From Beijerinckiaceae bacterium (lineage in GTDB: Bacteria > Pseudomonadota > Alphaproteobacteria > Rhizobiales > Beijerinckiaceae), in contig CANHAW010000126.1 of NCBI GenBank assembly GCA_947458675.1, positions 1 to 6,559 of the forward strand: a DNA stretch of 6,559 nt, read 5' to 3'. The position numbers and the translations under genes were made by a program. Of this stretch, positions 1 to 6,559 are shown piece by piece (the first letter of the stretch is position 1; every line of letters starts with the position of its first letter). Below the pieces are notes generated by a model that did no database searches, was not told the DNA's origin, and saw only the letters and a program-made list of their open reading frames with translations.

Positions 1-959
1 CAATCGGCACGCCCGATGCAGGCGCCTTCTGGCGCGTCATCGAGGAATATGGCGCGGTTGCCTTGTTCACGGCGCCGACGGCTTTTCGTGCGATCCGCAA
101 GGAAGATCCGGACGCAAAATTCTTGGCAAAATATTCGACCAAAACTTTGCGCACGCTTTTCCTCGCCGGCGAGCGCGCCGATCCCGATACGGTTGCCTGG
201 GCAGAAAAAGTTTTGGGCGTTCCTGTCGTCGACCATTGGTGGCAGACGGAAACCGGCTGGGGCATTGTCGGCAATCCGGTGGGCCTTGGCCTGCTGCCGA
301 TCAAGCATGGCTCTCCCACCGTTCCCATGCCCGGTTACGATGTGCAGATTGTCGACGAGGCGGCCAAGCCTGTCCCCAACGGACAGATGGGGTCCATCGT
401 CATCAAATTGCCGCTGCCGCCCGGCTGCCTGCCGACGCTCTGGCAAAACGACAAGCGCATGAGCGAAAGCTATCTCGCAGATTTTCCGGGCTTCTACAAA
501 ACTGCCGATGCCGGTTTCAAGGATGAGAATGGCTATCTCTGCATCATGGGCCGCACTGATGACATCATCAATGTCGCGGGCCATCGTCTGTCGACCGGCG
601 GCATGGAAGAAGTTCTGGCATCCCATCCCGCTGTTGCCGAATGCGCCGTGATCGGCATCAAGGATGAACTCAAGGGCGAGCAGCCCTGCGGTTTTATCGT
701 GCTGAAATCAGGCGTGACGCAATCGCCGCTCGAGATCGAAAAAGAAATCGTGCAACTCGTGCGCGACAAGATCGGCCCGGTGGCAGCTTTCAAAATTGCG
801 ATCACGGTCAATCGTCTGCCGAAAACGCGCTCAGGCAAGATCCTGCGCGGCACAATGAAGAAAATCGCCGATAAGGATGAATGGTCAACGCCCGCCACCA
901 TCGATGATCCAGCAATTCTGGACGAGATCGCCGCAGCGCTGCAGACCAAGGGCATTTAG
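1..959 (+). CDS. prpE: Propionyl-CoA synthetase (propionate-CoA ligase), C-terminal half, 5' truncated by window edge
   Basis: This enzyme activates propionate with ATP and CoA, through a propionyl-adenylate, to propionyl-CoA in the cytoplasm. The frame is open from base 3 with no stop, giving 318 residues up to TAG at 957-959; the family is usually about 630 residues, so roughly half is present and the true start lies upstream of the window. It belongs to the ANL adenylate-forming superfamily. Visible motifs are GTPDAGAFWRVIEEYG at residues 2-17, WWQTETGW (A5) at 79-86, YKTADAG (A7) at 165-171, GRTDDIINVAGHR (A8, hinge) from 183, and PKTRSGKILR (A10) near 273-282 with the catalytic, often acetylation-regulated lysine at 279. 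The form NVAGHRLSTGGMEE fits PrpE better than acetyl-CoA synthetase, which I recall as NVSGHRLGT. Downstream lie G-rich repeats that may help end its transcript. It faces the glycolytic operon tail to tail, so shared regulation is not expected. Confidence 0.93.
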   Translation, partial: IGTPDAGAFWRVIEEYGAVALFTAPTAFRAIRKEDPDAKFLAKYSTKTLRTLFLAGERADPDTVAWAEKVLGVPVVDHWWQTETGWGIVGNPVGLGLLPIKHGSPTVPMPGYDVQIVDEAAKPVPNGQMGSIVIKLPLPPGCLPTLWQNDKRMSESYLADFPGFYKTADAGFKDENGYLCIMGRTDDIINVAGHRLSTGGMEEVLASHPAVAECAVIGIKDELKGEQPCGFIVLKSGVTQSPLEIEKEIVQLVRDKIGPVAAFKIAITVNRLPKTRSGKILRGTMKKIADKDEWSTPATIDDPAILDEIAAALQTKGI

Positions 960-967
960 CGCGATCC

Positions 968-1011
968 GATTCCCCCTCCCCCTTGAGGGGAGGGGTTAGG
1001 GGTGGGGGTCG
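968..1011 (+). repeat. G/C-run repeat copy A, self-complementary core
   Basis: Copy A starts 8 bases after the prpE stop. Its core contains a perfect 9-bp hairpin, CCCCTCCCC (973-981) with GGGGAGGGG (987-995) around the loop CTTGA. It continues as TTAGGGGTGGGGGTCG. It is matched by an inverted copy B and a shorter direct copy C downstream. Bases 972-994 pair perfectly with 1095-1117 (23 bp) and 999-1011 with 1063-1075 (13 bp), so A and B could also form one long stem. I recall similar repeats between genes in Hyphomicrobiales, but that is memory, not a search. Confidence 0.85.
987..1008 (+). other. Four-tract G-quadruplex motif in the prpE 3' flank
   Basis: Four consecutive G runs of 4, 4, 4 and 5 bases (987-990, 992-995, 999-1002, 1004-1008) are separated by loops of 1, 3 and 1 base. 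This meets the usual sequence rule for a stable intramolecular quadruplex, here on the strand identical to the prpE mRNA, starting 27 bases after the stop codon. Whether it forms in the cell is unknown; it competes with the 973-995 hairpin for the same guanines. Confidence 0.6.
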
Positions 1012-1062
1012 CGCGATTTTTCCAATGAGCTTTCTGTTGTTTTTCTATGATCGAACATCACA

Positions 1063-1120
1063 CGACCCCCACCCCGCTCGGCTTCGCCGAGTCGCCCTCC
1101 CCTCAAGGGGGAGGGGGATC
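1063..1120 (-). repeat. G/C-run repeat copy B, inverted, with an extra small hairpin
   Basis: Read on the - strand, this copy matches A along both its parts: GAT plus the C-run/G-run core (1120 down to 1095) and the GGGGTGGGGGTCG tail (1075 down to 1063). Where A has four bases (995-998), B has nineteen (1076-1094). Inside that insert CTCGGC (1077-1082) and GCCGAG (1086-1091) form a 6-bp hairpin. Copy B can pair with A (23 bp plus 13 bp) or, exclusively, with C (1095-1116 with 1137-1158, 22 bp). Confidence 0.83.
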
Positions 1121-1136
1121 AGGTTGCGCTGCTCTT

Positions 1137-1159
1137 CCCCTCCCCCTTGAGGGGAGGGG
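1137..1159 (+). repeat. G/C-run repeat copy C, core only
   Basis: This is a 23-base exact copy of the A core (973-995) in the same orientation, without the GGGGTGGGGGTC tail. It carries the same 9-bp hairpin with loop CTTGA. It sits 16 bases after the end of inverted copy B. Confidence 0.83.
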
Positions 1160-1216
1160 ATTGGCTGGCTTCACTTGATAGCAAAATGGCGCGACTCTGC
1201 CGCTGGGAGTGGTGAT

Positions 1217-1247
1217 AAAAAAAGCCCGGCATCGCTGCCGGGCTTTT
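1217..1247 (-). terminator. Intrinsic terminator of the tkt-gap-pgk-fba operon, possibly bidirectional
   Basis: AAAAGCCCGGC (1220-1230) and GCCGGGCTTTT (1237-1247) form a perfect 11-bp stem around ATCGCT. Read on the - strand the stem is followed by an uninterrupted tract of seven T (1223 down to 1217), the first four of them within the stem. It begins 23 bases after the fba stop, which makes it the natural end of the operon. Read on the + strand the stem ends in CTTTTCTCATTTT, a weaker T tract, so it might also stop read-through from prpE. Confidence 0.93.
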
Positions 1248-1270
1248 CTCATTTTCATATTGAAGAGCAA

Positions 1271-2287
1271 TCAGCCTTCGAGGCTCTTGCTCCATTCGCC
1301 CTTGGAGGCGAGGCCGTTCATTTTAGCCCTGTGCGAGAGGGCTTTCTGCGCATTGACGACATTGGCTTCCTTGCCGGCCCAGGCCTTTTGCGGGGCGGCT
1401 TGCAAAGCACGGCCGTAAGAGAAGGTCACGAGCCAGGGCAGCGGGCCCATTTTGTTGATCGCATCGAGATTGGCAGTGGCCTCGACATCGGCCTGACCGC
1501 CTGAGAGGAAGGCAATGCCCGGCACGGCGACCGGCACAGTCTGCTTGAAGACGCGGATCGTCTCGCGCGCAACCTGTTCGGCCGAAACCTGCGTCGCGCA
1601 TTTCTTGCCCGGCACAATCATATTGGGCTTCAGCACCGTGCCTTCGAGGAAGACGCGCGCTTCATAGAGCTCATTGTAGAGCGTCTTCAGCACGAATTCG
1701 GTGACTTCATAGCAGCGCGCCTGATCGTGGCCGCCATCCATCAGCACTTCCGGCTCGACAATCGGCACAATATTATTGGCCTGGCAGATCGCGGCATAAC
1801 GCGCCAAAGCCTGCGCATTGGCGAGAATGGCGCCGCGCGAGGGAATGCCATCGGCAATATCGATAACGGCGCGCCATTTCGCGAAACGCGCGCCGAGCTT
1901 GTAATATTCGGCCATGCGCTCGCTCAATCCATCGAGACCCTCAGTGATCGTCTCATTGGCGAAATTCGGCAGCGGCTTGACGCCTGCATCGACCTTGATG
2001 CCGGGAAGCGAGCCGGCAGCCTCGATCAGCTTGACGAGCGGCGTGCCGTCTTTCGCATTCTGGCGGATCGTCTCATCATAGAGAATGACGCCGGAAATAT
2101 GCTGCGTCATCGCCTCCTGCGTGCGGAACATGAACTCGCGATAGTCGCGGCGTGAATCGGCGGTCGATTCCACGCCGATGGCATCGAAGCGCTTCTTGAT
2201 CGTGCCGGAGCTCTCGTCAGCGGCGAGAATGCCCTTGCCGCGCGCCACCATGGCCTGTGCGACTTTTGCGAGTTGGTCCTTGTTCAT
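1271..2287 (-). CDS. fba: Class I fructose-bisphosphate aldolase (Schiff-base type)
   Basis: This enzyme reversibly cleaves fructose-1,6-bisphosphate into dihydroxyacetone phosphate and glyceraldehyde-3-phosphate in the cytoplasm. The 338-residue protein is a single TIM barrel of the class I family best known from animals and plants, which uses a lysine imine and no metal. Residues aligned by eye with rabbit muscle aldolase are D24 in GKGILAADES, K98 in GIKVDAGVKP, K137 in FAKWRAV, E178 in VPIVEPEVL, the Schiff-base lysine K220 in EGTVLKPNMI, S262-G263 in FLSGGQ, and R293 in SYGRALQ. The animal C-terminal tail ending in tyrosine is absent, so the chain is shorter than the roughly 360 residues of rabbit aldolase. 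The ATG at 2287 is supported by GGAGGA eight bases upstream. It is the last gene of the operon, 21 bases after pgk and just before the terminator. Many bacteria use an unrelated class II zinc aldolase here. Confidence 0.96.
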   Translation of the reverse strand: MNKDQLAKVAQAMVARGKGILAADESSGTIKKRFDAIGVESTADSRRDYREFMFRTQEAMTQHISGVILYDETIRQNAKDGTPLVKLIEAAGSLPGIKVDAGVKPLPNFANETITEGLDGLSERMAEYYKLGARFAKWRAVIDIADGIPSRGAILANAQALARYAAICQANNIVPIVEPEVLMDGGHDQARCYEVTEFVLKTLYNELYEARVFLEGTVLKPNMIVPGKKCATQVSAEQVARETIRVFKQTVPVAVPGIAFLSGGQADVEATANLDAINKMGPLPWLVTFSYGRALQAAPQKAWAGKEANVVNAQKALSHRAKMNGLASKGEWSKSLEG

Positions 2288-2295
2288 CTGAAAAA

Positions 2296-2301
2296 TCCTC
2301 C
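2296..2301 (-). promoter_or_regulatory. Ribosome binding site of fba
   Basis: GGAGGA on the - strand lies eight bases before the ATG at 2287-2285, inside the 21-base gap after the pgk stop. It is a strong Shine-Dalgarno match and supports the chosen start. Confidence 0.8.
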
Positions 2302-2308
2302 GCAGAGA

Positions 2309-3511
2309 TTAATTTGACTTGATGCGCAGCGCCTCGACGCCAGGCAGAACCTTGCCCTCGAGCCATTCGAGGAAAGCGCCGCCGGCTGTCGAAATGTAAG
2401 TGAAGTGTTCAGCCGCACCCGATTGGTTGAGCGCAGAGACTGTATCGCCGCCGCCAGCCACTGTGACGAGCGCGCCTTTTTGCGTCAGCGCGGCGGCTGT
2501 TTTCGCCACTGCATTGGTGCCGGCGTCAAAAGGCTGCAATTCAAATGCGCCGAAAGGGCCGTTCCAGACGAGCGTCTTGCAGGCGGAGAGAATTTTCTCG
2601 ACTTCGACAGTCGAGCGCGGGCCCATGTCGAGGATCATTTCATCGTCTTGAACATGGCCGACATCTGTGACGCGCGATGGCGCATGCGCCTTGAATTCTT
2701 TTGCTGCAACAGCATCGGAGGGCAGGACGATTTCGCATTTCGCCGCTTTGGCCTTGGCGACAATCTCGCGCGCCGTGTCGAGCAGATCGTGCTCGCAGAG
2801 CGACTTGCCGACTTTATGGCCCTGCGCGGCCAAAAACGTATTGGCCATGCCACCGCCGATGATGATGAAATCGACTTTCTTCGACAGATTGCCGAGCAAT
2901 TCGAGCTTGGTCGAAACCTTCGCACCGCCGACAATTGCGGCCACAGGACGGTTTGGCGTTTCCAGTGCCTTTGTCAGCGCCTCAAGTTCGGCCTGCATGC
3001 CGCGACCAGCAAAAGCTGGCAGGACATGCGCGAGGCCTTCCGTGGAGGCATGCGCGCGATGCGCGGCTGAGAAAGCATCATTGACATAAAGATCGCCGAG
3101 CTTGGCGAGGCTGGCGACAAAATCCTTGTCGTTCTTTTCTTCCGCTTTGTGGAAGCGGGTATTTTCGAGCAAAAGAATCTCGCCATCCTTCAGCTTGGCG
3201 ACAGCATCTTGCGCAATTGCGCCAATGCAATCGGAAGCAAAGGCAACAGGTGCGCCCAGATGTTCGGGCAAAGCAGCCGCAATGGGCTTCAGCGAATTTT
3301 CCTCATCGGGCCCATTCTTGGGCCGGCCGAAATGCGCCAGCAAAATGACGCGCGCGCCCTTGCCGGTGAGTTCGCGAATGGTCGGCACAATGCGCTCAAT
3401 GCGCGTGGCATCCGAGATGCGGCCATTCTCCATCGGCAGGTTGAGATCCACGCGCAACAGCACGCGCTTCGATTTCACATCAGCCTGGTCGAGAGTCCGG
3501 AAGCCGCTCAT
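2309..3511 (-). CDS. pgk: Phosphoglycerate kinase
   Basis: This enzyme reversibly transfers a phosphate from 1,3-bisphosphoglycerate to ADP, giving 3-phosphoglycerate and ATP; it acts on the product of gap, encoded just upstream. The 400-residue length is normal for a bacterial PGK. The N-terminal substrate domain shows RVDLNLP (20-26), AHFGRPK (59-65), LENTRF (115-120) and [14 protein letters not shown] (143-156). The nucleotide domain shows [12 protein letters not shown] (195-206), GGGMANTFL (219-227), WNGPFGAFE (316-324), GGGDTVSAL (353-361) and [14 protein letters not shown] (374-387). Several positions vary mildly from the textbook forms (RVDFNVP, SHLGRP, GPMGVFE), which does not suggest loss of activity. 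The ATG at 3511 has only a weak purine stretch (AAAAGAGACAGG) before it, poorer than those of gap and fba. A terminator-like hairpin lies in the 64-base gap after gap, so expression may be lower than that of gap. Confidence 0.97.
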   Translation of the reverse strand: MSGFRTLDQADVKSKRVLLRVDLNLPMENGRISDATRIERIVPTIRELTGKGARVILLAHFGRPKNGPDEENSLKPIAAALPEHLGAPVAFASDCIGAIAQDAVAKLKDGEILLLENTRFHKAEEKNDKDFVASLAKLGDLYVNDAFSAAHRAHASTEGLAHVLPAFAGRGMQAELEALTKALETPNRPVAAIVGGAKVSTKLELLGNLSKKVDFIIIGGGMANTFLAAQGHKVGKSLCEHDLLDTAREIVAKAKAAKCEIVLPSDAVAAKEFKAHAPSRVTDVGHVQDDEMILDMGPRSTVEVEKILSACKTLVWNGPFGAFELQPFDAGTNAVAKTAAALTQKGALVTVAGGGDTVSALNQSGAAEHFTYISTAGGAFLEWLEGKVLPGVEALRIKSN

Positions 3512-3537
3512 GCCTGTCTCTTTTGTTCAGCACAATG

Positions 3538-3568
3538 AAAAGGGCGCGTCCCCAAAAGAAACGCGCCC
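3538..3568 (-). terminator. Terminator-like hairpin between gap and pgk (possible attenuator or mRNA-end stabiliser)
   Basis: Read on the - strand, GGGCGCGT (3568-3561) and ACGCGCCC (3549-3542) form a perfect 8-bp GC-rich stem with an 11-base loop, followed directly by TTTT (3541-3538). It starts 7 bases after the gap TAA and ends 26 bases before the pgk ATG. The T tract is short, so partial termination or protection of the gap mRNA 3' end is more likely than a full stop. Confidence 0.55.
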
Positions 3569-3575
3569 GATTGAC

Positions 3576-4580
3576 TTAAAGAAGCTTGCCCATGGCGACA
3601 GCCGTGTCGCTCATGCGGTTCGAGAAGCCCCATTCATTGTCGTACCAGGACAGAATGCGCACAAATGTGCCTTCCATGACCTTGGTCTGGTCCATGTGGA
3701 AGACGGATGAATGCGGATCGTGGTTGAAGTCGATCGAGACATTCGACACGTCTGTATAGCCGAGAATCCCCTTGAGCGGGCCGTCAGCTGCAGCCTTAAT
3801 CGCCGCATTGACTTCAGCAACCGTCGTCGCGCGCTTGGCGACGAATTTCAGATCGACAACCGAGACATTCGGCGTCGGCACGCGGATGGCAGAGCCGTCG
3901 AGCTTGCCGTTGAGTTCGGGCAGCACGAGGCCGACGGCCTTGGCAGCACCCGTCGATGTCGGGATCATCGAGAGAGCCGCAGCGCGGGCGCGGTAGAGAT
4001 CCTTGTGCATCGTGTCGAGCGTCGGCTGGTCGCCCGTGTAGGAATGGATCGTCGTCATAAAGCCCTTTTCGATGCCGATCGCATCGTTGAGAACCTTGGC
4101 GACGGGAGCGAGGCAGTTTGTCGTGCAGGATGCATTCGAGATCACGACGTGATCTTTCGTCAGCTTGTCGTGATTGACGCCGAAGACGACGGTGAGATCG
4201 GCATTGTCGCAGGGTGCGGAGACGATAACGCGCTTGGCGCCGGCCTCAAGATGCGCAGCTGCCTTGTCGCGCGTCACGAAAATGCCGGTGCATTCCAGCG
4301 CAATATCGACACCCAGAGCCTTATGCGGAAGCTCGGCCGGGTTCTTGATCGCGGTGACCTTGATCGGCCCGAAGCCGACATCGATCGTATCGCCATCGAC
4401 TTTCACATTGCCGGGGAAGCGGCCATGGACGGAGTCGAAGCGCATCAGATGCGCATTGGTCTCCACCGGGCCGAGGTCGTTGATCGCGACGACCTGAATG
4501 TCCTTGCGGCCCGATTCCACAATCGCGCGCAAAACATTGCGACCGATACGACCGAACCCATTGATCGCGACCTTGACCAT
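3576..4580 (-). CDS. gap: Glyceraldehyde-3-phosphate dehydrogenase, phosphorylating, type I
   Basis: This enzyme oxidises glyceraldehyde-3-phosphate with phosphate and NAD(P)+ to 1,3-bisphosphoglycerate, the substrate of the next gene product, PGK. The 334-residue length is typical. The N-terminal Rossmann fold shows INGFGRIGR (6-14) and ends its second strand in NDL (34-36), with D35 at the position that favours NAD over NADP. The active-site block [12 protein letters not shown] (148-159) carries the nucleophile C152, and the partner base is H179 in TIHSYTGDQ. The substrate-binding blocks [12 protein letters not shown] and [11 protein letters not shown] and the C-terminal [13 protein letters not shown] are intact. 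Residues T190-M191 replace the Leu-Pro pair of the classical NAD-specific Bacillus enzyme. The ATG at 4580 is backed by GAGGAG eight bases upstream. It follows tkt by 71 bases that could fold as an RNA structure, and precedes pgk across a terminator-like hairpin. Confidence 0.97.
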   Translation of the reverse strand: MVKVAINGFGRIGRNVLRAIVESGRKDIQVVAINDLGPVETNAHLMRFDSVHGRFPGNVKVDGDTIDVGFGPIKVTAIKNPAELPHKALGVDIALECTGIFVTRDKAAAHLEAGAKRVIVSAPCDNADLTVVFGVNHDKLTKDHVVISNASCTTNCLAPVAKVLNDAIGIEKGFMTTIHSYTGDQPTLDTMHKDLYRARAAALSMIPTSTGAAKAVGLVLPELNGKLDGSAIRVPTPNVSVVDLKFVAKRATTVAEVNAAIKAAADGPLKGILGYTDVSNVSIDFNHDPHSSVFHMDQTKVMEGTFVRILSWYDNEWGFSNRMSDTAVAMGKLL

Positions 4581-4588
4581 CCCTCATT

Positions 4589-4594
4589 CTCCTC
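4589..4594 (-). promoter_or_regulatory. Ribosome binding site of gap
   Basis: GAGGAG on the - strand lies eight bases before the ATG at 4580-4578 and supports that start. It sits four bases after the possible outer stem of the leader structure at 4599-4646, so folding could affect its accessibility. Confidence 0.78.
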
Positions 4595-4598
4595 GACT

Positions 4599-4646
4599 TG
4601 AATGTCCGGACGAGACCGTCCGTTTCATGGGTGTTTCATACATTCA
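4599..4646 (-). promoter_or_regulatory. Possible folded leader between tkt and gap
   Basis: In the gap mRNA direction TGAATGT (4646-4640) can pair with ACATTCA (4605-4599), a 7-bp outer stem. It encloses a smaller hairpin CGGAC (4622-4618) with GTCCG (4611-4607) and a 6-base loop. The unpaired 17-base side carries two ATGAAAC copies 11 bases apart (4639-4633 and 4628-4622; the second overlaps the first base of the small hairpin by one). No T tract follows, so it is not a standard terminator. It could be a processing or translation-control element, or chance. Confidence 0.3.
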
Positions 4647-4651
4647 CGATA

Positions 4652-6559
4652 TCAGCGCGGCAAACGCTGCAGGGCGGCTTCTGCCACAGCCTGCGGCGTA
4701 ATGCCGAAATGCTCGTACAATTTTTTGTAAGGTGCGCTTTCGCCAAAGCTCTTCATGCCGATGAAGACGCCTTTCTCCCCGATGATGGCTTCCCAGCCCA
4801 TTTTCACTGCCGCTTCCACGGCGATGCGTACGGGGGCTTTGCCGATCACCTTTGCTTGATAGGCGCCATCCTGCTGGAAGAAGAGATCCATGCAGGGGAC
4901 GGAGACGACGCGCGCGGCAATGCCCTTCTGCTTGAGCAGGTCGCGGCCAGCCAATGCGATTTCAACCTCGGAGCCCGAAGCAAAGATCGACACCTGCGCT
5001 TCGCCCTCAGCCGCAGCAAGCTCGTAAGCGCCGCGGGCGGAAAGATTGTCCTCGACAAATTCCTTGCGAACCTGCGGCAGATTCTGGCGCGTCAATGCGA
5101 GCGCCGAAGGCGTTCCGCGCGCTTCGAGCGCTGCCTGCCAGCATTCCAGAGTTTCCGTCTGGTCGGCCGGGCGGAAGACATAGAAATTCGGAATGGCGCG
5201 CAAAGAGGCCAGCGTTTCGACCGGCTGATGCGTCGGCCCGTCTTCGCCAAGGCCGATGGAATCATGCGTCAAAACCTGGATATTGCGCGTTTTCATGAGG
5301 GCTGCGAGGCGCAGCGACGGGCGCATGTAATCGGCAAAGACCAGGAAAGTCGCGCCCGAGGGGATATAGCCGCCATGCAGCGCCATGCCGTTGATGGCCG
5401 CTGTCATGCCATGTTCGCGAATGCCCCAATGGACGAAACGGCCGGCATATTGGCCCGGCGCAATCGCCGGCGTTGCCGCAACCTTGGTGTTGTTGGAGCC
5501 CGTGAGATCGGCCGAACCCGTGACGAGTTCCGGCACAACGGGCGCAATGACGGCAATGGCAGCCTCGGACGCTTTGCGTGTGGCAATGGGCGTCGCATCG
5601 GTGGCCAGCTTCTGCTTTTGCGCGCGCACGGCATCCTTGAGCGCTTTCGGCAGATCGCCCTTCATGCGCCGTTCGAATTCCGCCCGCTTGTCGGCGGGAA
5701 GGGCGGCAAGCTTGCCGGTCTTCCAGGCCTTGTTGAAGCGACGGCCTTTTTTACCGGCCTTGCGCCAGGCGTTGAGAATATCGTCCGGCACCACGAAGGG
5801 CGCATGCGGCCAGTTGAGCGCAGCGCGTGCACCGGCAATTTCTTCTGCGCCCAAAGGTTCGCCATGGGCCTTGGATGTGCCGGCCCGCTTGGGCGCGCCG
5901 TAGCCGATCTGCGTCTTGCAGGCGATGAGCGTGGGCTTGTCGGATTTCTGCGCCTTGCGCAGGGCGCGCAAAATGGCTTTCGGATCGTGGCCGTCGATGC
6001 GCATCGCATTCCAGCCGCAGGCCTTGAACCGCATGATCTGGTCGACCGAATCGGCAACCGACAGCGGACCGTCGATGGAAATGCCATTGTCGTCCCACAG
6101 GACGATCATGCGATTGAGTTTGAGATGGCCGGCAATCGCGATGGATTCCTGCGACACGCCTTCCATCAGATCGCCGTCGGAGGCGAGCACATAAGTGAAA
6201 TGATCGACCACATCGCCGAATTCGGCATTCATCATGCGCTCGGCCAAAGCCATGCCCACGGCTGTGGCAATGCCCTGTCCCAGCGGGCCGGTCGTCGTTT
6301 CGACGCCTTTGGTGACGAAATTTTCCGGGTGGCCCGGCGTTTTCGAGCCGAGCTGGCGGAAATTCTTGATCTCATCGAGCGTCATGCCCGGCACGCCGGT
6401 CAAGAACAGCAGCGAATAGAGCAGCATCGAGCCGTGGCCGGCCGAGAGCACGAAACGGTCGCGATCGGGCCATGCCGTATCGGTCGCGTCATATTTCATC
6501 ACTTGCGTGAAGAGGACGGTGGCGATGTCGGCCGCGCCCATCGGCAAGCCGGGAGGGCC
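4652..6559 (-). CDS. tkt: Transketolase, N-terminus truncated by window edge
   Basis: This thiamine-diphosphate enzyme moves two-carbon ketol units between sugar phosphates, linking the pentose-phosphate (or Calvin) cycle to glycolysis. The open frame covers 635 residues to TGA at 4654-4652. By alignment with the E. coli enzyme about 25 residues are missing, so the start is outside the window; an apparent start at 6547 is an internal TTG codon. Counting from the edge, the diphosphate-binding domain shows SAGHGS (39-44), TTTGPLGQG (88-96), ASDGDLMEG (126-134) and [10 protein letters not shown] (155-164), the last with the metal-ligand asparagine. The pyrimidine domain shows GSADLTGSN (348-356), HWGIREHGM (377-385) with the cofactor-activating glutamate, and [16 protein letters not shown] (433-448). 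The C-terminal domain follows from about 505. At the extreme edge residues 1-4 read GPPG where the family has GHPG. It is the first visible gene of the operon and its promoter is not seen. Confidence 0.96.
   Translation of the reverse strand, partial: GPPGLPMGAADIATVLFTQVMKYDATDTAWPDRDRFVLSAGHGSMLLYSLLFLTGVPGMTLDEIKNFRQLGSKTPGHPENFVTKGVETTTGPLGQGIATAVGMALAERMMNAEFGDVVDHFTYVLASDGDLMEGVSQESIAIAGHLKLNRMIVLWDDNGISIDGPLSVADSVDQIMRFKACGWNAMRIDGHDPKAILRALRKAQKSDKPTLIACKTQIGYGAPKRAGTSKAHGEPLGAEEIAGARAALNWPHAPFVVPDDILNAWRKAGKKGRRFNKAWKTGKLAALPADKRAEFERRMKGDLPKALKDAVRAQKQKLATDATPIATRKASEAAIAVIAPVVPELVTGSADLTGSNNTKVAATPAIAPGQYAGRFVHWGIREHGMTAAINGMALHGGYIPSGATFLVFADYMRPSLRLAALMKTRNIQVLTHDSIGLGEDGPTHQPVETLASLRAIPNFYVFRPADQTETLECWQAALEARGTPSALALTRQNLPQVRKEFVEDNLSARGAYELAAAEGEAQVSIFASGSEVEIALAGRDLLKQKGIAARVVSVPCMDLFFQQDGAYQAKVIGKAPVRIAVEAAVKMGWEAIIGEKGVFIGMKSFGESAPYKKLYEHFGITPQAVAEAALQRLPR

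Larger units (their letters stand above)
960..1270. other. Non-coding region between convergent 3' ends, repeat-rich
   Basis: These 311 bases separate the prpE stop from the fba stop. I see no credible gene: open frames here (for example from 1175 or 1209) run into the antisense of fba and have no recognisable content. The region holds repeat copies A (968-1011), B (1063-1120, inverted) and C (1137-1159), a G-quadruplex motif (987-1008) and a terminator (1217-1247). The spacer 1012-1062 is AT-richer with short T runs at 1017-1021 and 1040-1044. The stretch 1160-1216 shows nothing I can name. Confidence 0.85.

Noticed and set aside
533..955. - strand open frame of 140 codons opposite prpE
   Set aside because: It is antisense to the conserved A7-A10 motifs of prpE and has no independent support.
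968..1159. CRISPR array
   Set aside because: Only three copies, one inverted, with unequal spacers and a palindromic G/C-run core; there are no regularly spaced direct repeats and no cas genes.
1175..1504. + strand open frame of 109 codons spanning the terminator and the 3' end of fba
   Set aside because: It reads through the operon terminator hairpin and then antisense to fba; no ribosome binding site or family resemblance.
2405..3070. + strand open frame of 221 codons opposite pgk, with another at 3102-3710
   Set aside because: Both are shadows of pgk and gap codons with biased composition and no recognisable motif.
3711..4601. Long + strand open frame (296 codons) opposite gap
   Set aside because: It lies wholly antisense to a gap gene with intact motifs, is rich in Arg, Asp and His as expected from the complement of GC-biased codons, and shows no domain or convincing start.
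6545..6547. Start codon of tkt at the TTG at 6547
   Set aside because: The conserved motif continues upstream to the window edge without a stop, so this TTG is an internal leucine.
1271..6559. Calvin-cycle (cbb) operon
   Set aside because: tkt, gap, pgk and fba also occur in cbb operons, but no prk, fbp, rubisco or cbbR is visible and the aldolase is class I rather than the class II form I associate with cbbA. The missing flank could change this.

Overview
The window looks like a piece of an alphaproteobacterial chromosome, most likely from the order Hyphomicrobiales (Rhizobiales). The grounds are the gene order tkt-gap-pgk-fba, the close resemblance of the four proteins to rhizobial-type versions as I remember them, a moderately high GC content with GC-rich third positions, and G/C-run intergenic repeats of a kind I recall from such genomes. 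The family assignment is inference; I cannot name a genus from this sequence.

Layout: on the + strand, bases 1-959 hold the 3' half of a propionyl-CoA synthetase gene (prpE), cut by the left edge. Bases 960-1270 are a non-coding region between two convergent genes. It carries three copies of a G/C-run repeat (two direct, one inverted), a four-tract G-quadruplex motif and a strong intrinsic terminator. Everything from 1271 to the right edge is on the - strand and reads, in transcription order, transketolase (tkt, cut by the right edge), glyceraldehyde-3-phosphate dehydrogenase (gap), phosphoglycerate kinase (pgk) and class I fructose-bisphosphate aldolase (fba). The gaps are 71, 64 and 21 bases and no gene points the other way, so this is probably one operon ending at the 1220-1247 terminator.

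How the genes work together: aldolase, GAPDH and PGK catalyse linked reversible steps of glycolysis and gluconeogenesis. Transketolase feeds glyceraldehyde-3-phosphate and fructose-6-phosphate into the same pool from the pentose-phosphate or Calvin cycle. No Calvin-specific gene (prk, rbcL, fbp) is visible, so central carbon metabolism is the safer reading. prpE activates propionate for another pathway, and its convergent position suggests no functional link to the operon.

The coding content is ordinary and I found no convincing novel system. The points most worth a second look are the A/B/C repeat cluster with its quadruplex motif, a terminator-like hairpin inside the operon between gap and pgk, a foldable leader before gap, and an apparent His-to-Pro change in a near-invariant transketolase motif five bases from the window edge, which may be a sequence-end error.
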